Made by a program: the position numbers and the translations under genes. From assembly GCA_015698045.1 (NCBI GenBank), contig BLAL01000005.1, forward strand, positions 124,001 through 188,000: a DNA stretch of 64,000 nt, read 5' to 3'. Of this stretch, positions 60,471 to 64,000 are shown in pieces; position 1 is the stretch's first letter; each line of letters begins with the position of its first letter. This DNA comes from Rhizophagus clarus (lineage: Eukaryota; Glomeromycota; Glomeromycetes; Glomerales; Glomeraceae). The notes below the pieces were generated by a model, which did no database searches, was not told where the DNA came from, and saw only the letters and a program-made list of their open reading frames with translations.

Positions 60471-60897
60471 TTTTTAATAGAGGATTTTTTTAGATTTCAT
60501 AACATTTTAAAAAAACAATACACTTTTTATTAAATTTATTTTAAATAAGTTAATATTATTAAAAAAATTAGGTATCCGAAAGTCCAAGGCAAATTATAAT
60601 ATATGACTATATGAGATGAAAAATTACAACTAACGATAGTAGGTTTTCAATTTATCTATTATTAACCAATCAAAATTTGGTCTGATCTTATGCACGTGAC
60701 CTGATCTTAACATGCATATAAATAACCAAACGCGACTCTGTTTATTTTTCAAAAATCATACACCCTTTCTTTTCTGTTTTCTTCTTACTCTCATTACATT
60801 TTACAGGTATATTAATTATTGTATTTTTGCCATTAAATTTATGGTAATGATTACTGACTATATTTTATTTTATAATATTAACTTTACCTTTTTTTAA

Positions 60898-61147
60898 TAT
60901 TACTAATGTTATTCTTTTTTTTTCATATTTTACTAACATCATCACGTATTTTTCTTTTTTTTTTTTTTATAAATTTTATCAAACTCTTCATAATACTAAC
61001 TTTTTGTATTTATGTATTTTATTATTACTAATGTTATTCTTTTTTTTTTTATATTTTACTAACATCATCACGTATTTTTCTTTTTTTTTTTTATACATTT
61101 TATCAAACTCTTCATAATACTAACTTTTTGTATTTGTGTATTTTATT
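60898..61147. repeat. Two direct copies of a 125 bp unit
   Basis: The block TTACTAATGTTATTC...ATCATCACGTATTTTTC...TTTATCAAACTCTTCATAAT...CTTTTTGTATTT occurs at about 60900 and again at about 61025 with few differences besides T-run length. Confidence 0.8.
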
Positions 61148-61344
61148 ATAATTATTACTAACTTTTTATATTTACGCTTTACTATTTATTTATTAAATAT
61201 TACTAACTTTATTAGTCATATACTAACATATTATTATAATAAATGTTTTTATTTTAAATACTTATCTGTTATTAATATAAATAAAGATACTATGTGTTTT
61301 ATTATGTGCTATAATAAATTTTATTATTCATTATATTATTCTAC

Positions 61345-61915
61345 AAAAATTGGTCATTCGACCATCAATTGACCATAATTGACCATAATTTGACCACATA
61401 ATTTGACCACATAAATTGACCATAAATTGACCTTAAATTGACCTTAAATTAACCTTAAATTGACCTTAAATTGACCTTAAATTGACCTTAAATTGACCTT
61501 AAATTGACCTTAAATTAACCTTAATTTGACCATAAATTGACCTTAAATTGACCTTAATTTGACCTTAATTTGACCTTAATTTGACCTTAATTTGACCTTA
61601 ATTTGACCTTATTTGACCTCCTTAATTTGACCATAATTCGACCATAATTTGACCTTAATTTGACCTTAATTCGACCTTAATTCGACCATAATTTGACCAT
61701 AATTTGACCTTAATTTGACCTTAATTTGACCTTAATTTGACCTTAATTTGACCTTAATTTGACCTTAAATTGACCTTAAATTGACCTTAAATTTGACCTT
61801 AATTTGACCTTAATTCGACCATAATTTGACCATAATTTGACCATAATTCGACCATTTGACCATATTTTGACCATTAATCGACCATCAATCGACCATCAGT
61901 TGACCATCAATCGGC
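61345..61915. repeat. Minisatellite of 11 bp TTGACCTTAAA units
   Basis: About 50 tandem copies of an 11 bp unit, TTGACCTTAAA in the first part changing to TTTGACCTTAA and TTTGACCATAA later. It grades into ATCGACCATCA units at the right end of the nested element. The first base differs between copies in blocks, showing spread by local homogenisation. Confidence 0.85.
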
Positions 61916-62057
61916 CTGCCCGATTGATGACGGATTTTAGCGGAAATCGGCTATCAATCGGCCACCTGATTGAATACTTATTGAATCAATCAGTTATCAA
62001 TAAGATACCCGATTGATAGCTGATTGGTGACTGATTTGCCACCATTCGACCTGTGTT

Positions 62058-62516
62058 CATCTGACCTTGTGGGTGAAAAAAAGGGACGATTTGGTAATGT
62101 TGATTGCTACTATATTCAAAGGCCAAGTCTAACTCTTCATTGTATCCATCTAGATGTAATCCCTCCAAGAATTTAGGCTTTCAGGGTGGAAATTTTTTAT
62201 GTAATAAATCCTCAAATATATACCGGCATGTTCTTTCTGGTATATTAGGACAAATGTTGTACCATTTATAATTCTGTTTCATATTTTTATATGGCGCCTC
62301 TCATTGATGACCCTTTTTACATAACCATAAATATGTATTAGGACTAACTTTACCTAAACATCGTCCTTCACGTCTCTGGGCATATGCCAGAGCTTTAGTA
62401 TACATTTCATCTTGCATTTTATAGGTATAATAGAATATCATGTACAGAAATTTGCAGTAGTGATCATCAAGTATGGTCAGAAGAATCGATCTGGATATAT
62501 GCAAATCCAGGTGCAA
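62058..62516 (-). pseudogene. Zinc-ribbon plus Vsr-like endonuclease fragment, truncated by nested element
   Basis: One continuous minus-strand frame with two TGA stops (62303-62301 and 62183-62181). It first shows the zinc-ribbon style GRCLG, YLWLCKKGHQ-stop-EAPY, then CPNIPERTCRYIFEDLL, then LEGLHLDGYNEELDLAFEY and QHYQIVPFFHP. This order fits Vsr-like (PD-(D/E)XK-type) endonucleases with treble-clef/zinc-ribbon modules, known in large DNA viruses and repeated in glomeromycete genomes. The first TGA stands where the KGHxW motif has Trp. After FFHPQGQM the sequence becomes the inverted end of the nested element, and the conserved C-terminal Gln/Arg/Asp block is missing. Confidence 0.55.
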
Positions 62517-62546
62517 GTTCGAAAGTAAAATTAAACTTGGCTACTA

Positions 62547-63140
62547 CTATTGCATAAGTAAAAAATAAATATCACCAGTATTCTTAGTAGGAAGTGGCAA
62601 TTTCAGTTAAGAGTACTTGATAATACAGCTCACAATCTTGTCTATATATTCACCATCCCTTTCTTTTTATGTATTATTGATATTATCAAGTAGATCGATA
62701 TCTTTTAGCAATTTTTTCGTTTGCTTATAAAGATTTTGCCATTGTACATGAAATTTATTTTGTAAAACAGAAGACTTAATAAGATAGGAAAGAATTCTTG
62801 TAAGATTATTTATATGGGATTTAATTACTGCATGAACGTTTGCAATTTCTTCTCCTGCTGTAATCCAATCATAACACGAAGTATAGAGAACTGTATAAAT
62901 ACGGGATATTTCTTATTCACTACAGTCTAGCCGATATTTGATAAAATCAAGATCTTCACAAAATTCCTTTTCTTTTAGCTTTAAAATAACTCGAAATGCT
63001 TCAGAATTCCATTGATGATTCACAGTAAGACAGGAATATAGTATATCTTCAATCTTGAGATTACTAAAAATTAATTCAAGCAGTTCAGAACAAACAAGTG
63101 GGCCAGGCTCCGGGGATTTCTTTTTTTGCGCAAGAAGCAT
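62547..63140 (-). pseudogene. F-box-like gene starting inside the right TIR, with three in-frame stops
   Basis: From ATG 63140 the frame reads MLLAQKKKSPEPGP, which is TIR-encoded and nearly identical to the primase start. It is followed by LVCSELLELIFSNLKIEDIL and YSCLTVNHQWNSEAFRVIL, an F-box-like segment. It stays in one frame for 198 codons to the TAG at 62549-62547, interrupted by TAA at 62915, 62669 and 62609. Downstream of the F-box the sequence is helical and charged without leucine repeats. If translated only to the first stop it would be a 75-residue F-box-only protein. Its position mirrors the primase on the other side of the element. Confidence 0.55.
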
Positions 63141-64000
63141 AGATTATATGCAAGAAGCAAGTATAAAATTACATAGAAAACTGTAAATCTTCAAAATAAA
63201 AAATGTAATATGTATGGCTCAAAAACGAAATAAAAAAGTATATGCCATTCTGGCCTCTAAACAGATTACTAGCATGAACATGCAATAAATATATAAAGTA
63301 ATACCCAAAAGCAATCGATGTAAAGATATCCTGAAGTAGTAAATATGCAGGAACAAGAGCTAGAAGGCAAAAACAAGCAAGTTTATGATAACCCACTCAA
63401 GCAGAATTATATATAGGAAAGAAAAGAGAAATTTCACTTGAGTGGCCTACCACTGATAGGCAGGAAAGAGACCAGGAAGGTAGAAAGGTTCAGGAGAATA
63501 CACGAAAAAAAGTATGAAAGCGATATAGTCTGAACCAATTCGACACTCCGCATGAGCATCACACAGCAATCAGAAAGAGCATATAAGGGGCGGGATTGCA
63601 AGAATGGGCATAAATTCGGCACTTCATGCCTCATCCTCGCCAATCAAAAGGGTTATGAAAGGCAGGATTGCGCATCTGGATTACCAATTTGGCACTTCGT
63701 GCCTCATTCCTGGCAATCAAAAGGATCACGAAAGGTGGGATTGCAAATCTGGGCTACTAATTCGGCACTTTATGCCTCAACCTGGCAATCAAAAAGTAAG
63801 TGAATGGATTGCAGAACATCTTCGGCAAATAGATGAATTGCAAATTCGGCACTTTGTGCCTCATCTGGCAATCAAGAAATGGTAATTGAGAGGGAAGCAA
63901 CTATGTGAGGGTGTTCCAGCACTAAAACAGTATCACGTGACTGGCACAGTAAGGCGCAGTATAGATTCGCTTAATTTTGCTTAACACTATAATCCATATT
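63100..64000 (-). repeat. Right terminal inverted repeat (TIR), still open at window end
   Basis: Reverse complement of the left TIR, about 71 bp longer because it carries five rather than four subterminal units. It has the same TATA-like box (63405-63416), and the ATG at 63140 with shared codons. Matching continues to the last base of the window. Confidence 0.85.

Larger units (their letters stand above)
57375..62057. mobile_element. Nested 4.7 kb repeat-filled element with its own inverted ends
   Basis: The left end AACACAGGTCAAATGG (57375) mirrors the right end CCATTCGACCTGTGTT (62042-62057). Similarity continues inward for about 80 bp as GTCA(T/C)CAAT-rich sequence. Everything between is tandem repeat or AT-rich DNA with no gene. 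On the right it abuts the truncated Vsr-like gene exactly at the inverted end, as expected for insertion into that gene. No target duplication is visible by eye (GAATTT before, CATCTGA after). Confidence 0.55.
48089..64000. mobile_element. Large TIR element with tyrosine recombinase and primase-helicase (continues past window)
   Basis: Base composition changes sharply at about 48089 from simple AT DNA to mixed sequence. Inverted repeats at 48400-49229 and 63100-64000 bound an interior of about 13.9 kb. The interior genes are an AEP primase/SF2 helicase, a tyrosine recombinase, a P-loop ATPase, nuclease-type ORFs and an F-box-like ORF. The right TIR is still matching at base 64000, so the element extends beyond the window; its left equivalent suggests about 310 bp more. 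Almost every large gene is interrupted, so this copy is defective. It resembles neither a classical DNA transposon (no DDE transposase seen) nor an LTR element. A virus-derived or self-replicating transposon is the best description. Confidence 0.7.

Noticed and set aside
61345-61915. CRISPR array or telomere
   Set aside because: Units of 11 bp are contiguous without spacers, the context is eukaryotic, and the motif is internal and unlike fungal telomere repeats.

Overview
The window reads as nuclear DNA of a very AT-rich filamentous fungus, most probably an arbuscular mycorrhizal fungus of the Rhizophagus type (Glomeromycotina). This is inference from gene content, not a database match. The evidence is short GT-AG introns (about 65-115 nt), A/T-rich intergenic DNA, and expanded families typical of that group: KCTD-like BTB proteins, F-box/leucine-rich proteins, TKL kinases with a cysteine-rich N-terminus, and SAM-domain nuclease ORFs.

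Bases 1-45.6 kb are an ordinary but repeat-scarred host region. In order: the end of a BTB gene; a four-exon signal peptidase subunit (SPC1), divergent from an EMW1/TTC27 TPR gene; a tail-anchored charged coiled-coil protein of unknown function; a three-exon Golgi-type glycosyltransferase with a GT31-like half and a GT34 half; a metallo-beta-lactamase-fold gene convergent with a dihydrofolate/folylpolyglutamate synthase gene; two convergent BTB genes; a multiply disrupted TKL kinase; an F-box gene; an 8.7 kb gene desert with inverted and tandem repeats; a secreted CPAF-like S41 protease; a probable solo LTR; a second F-box gene; and two ten-exon serine carboxypeptidase genes with relics of a third copy between them.

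From 45.6 to 48.1 kb lies almost pure A/T sequence, including a strand-asymmetric purine-rich block.

From about 48.09 kb to beyond the window end lies a large mobile or virus-like element of at least 15.9 kb. It has terminal inverted repeats of at least 0.83-0.9 kb (48400-49229 and 63100-64000+). Between them are a decayed archaeo-eukaryotic primase fused to a zinc ribbon and an origin-binding-protein-like SF2 helicase, a small intact cysteine-rich protein, a tyrosine recombinase pseudogene, a Crinkler-like header, a broken SAM/PD-(D/E)XK nuclease gene, a truncated P-loop ATPase, a truncated Vsr-like endonuclease, and an F-box-like gene.

Both TIRs point inward and carry a TATA box, a leader, an ATG and about 14 shared codons. 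The primase on the left and the F-box-like protein on the right therefore begin with nearly the same peptide. The two TIR copies differ almost only by transitions, and many in-frame stops are TGA, so decay looks driven by C:G to T:A mutation. A 4.7 kb repeat-filled element with its own inverted ends (57375-62057) is nested inside and cuts off the Vsr-like gene.

The combination of a tyrosine recombinase, a primase-helicase, a packaging-type ATPase and promoter-bearing TIRs is the strongest candidate for an undescribed system in this window.
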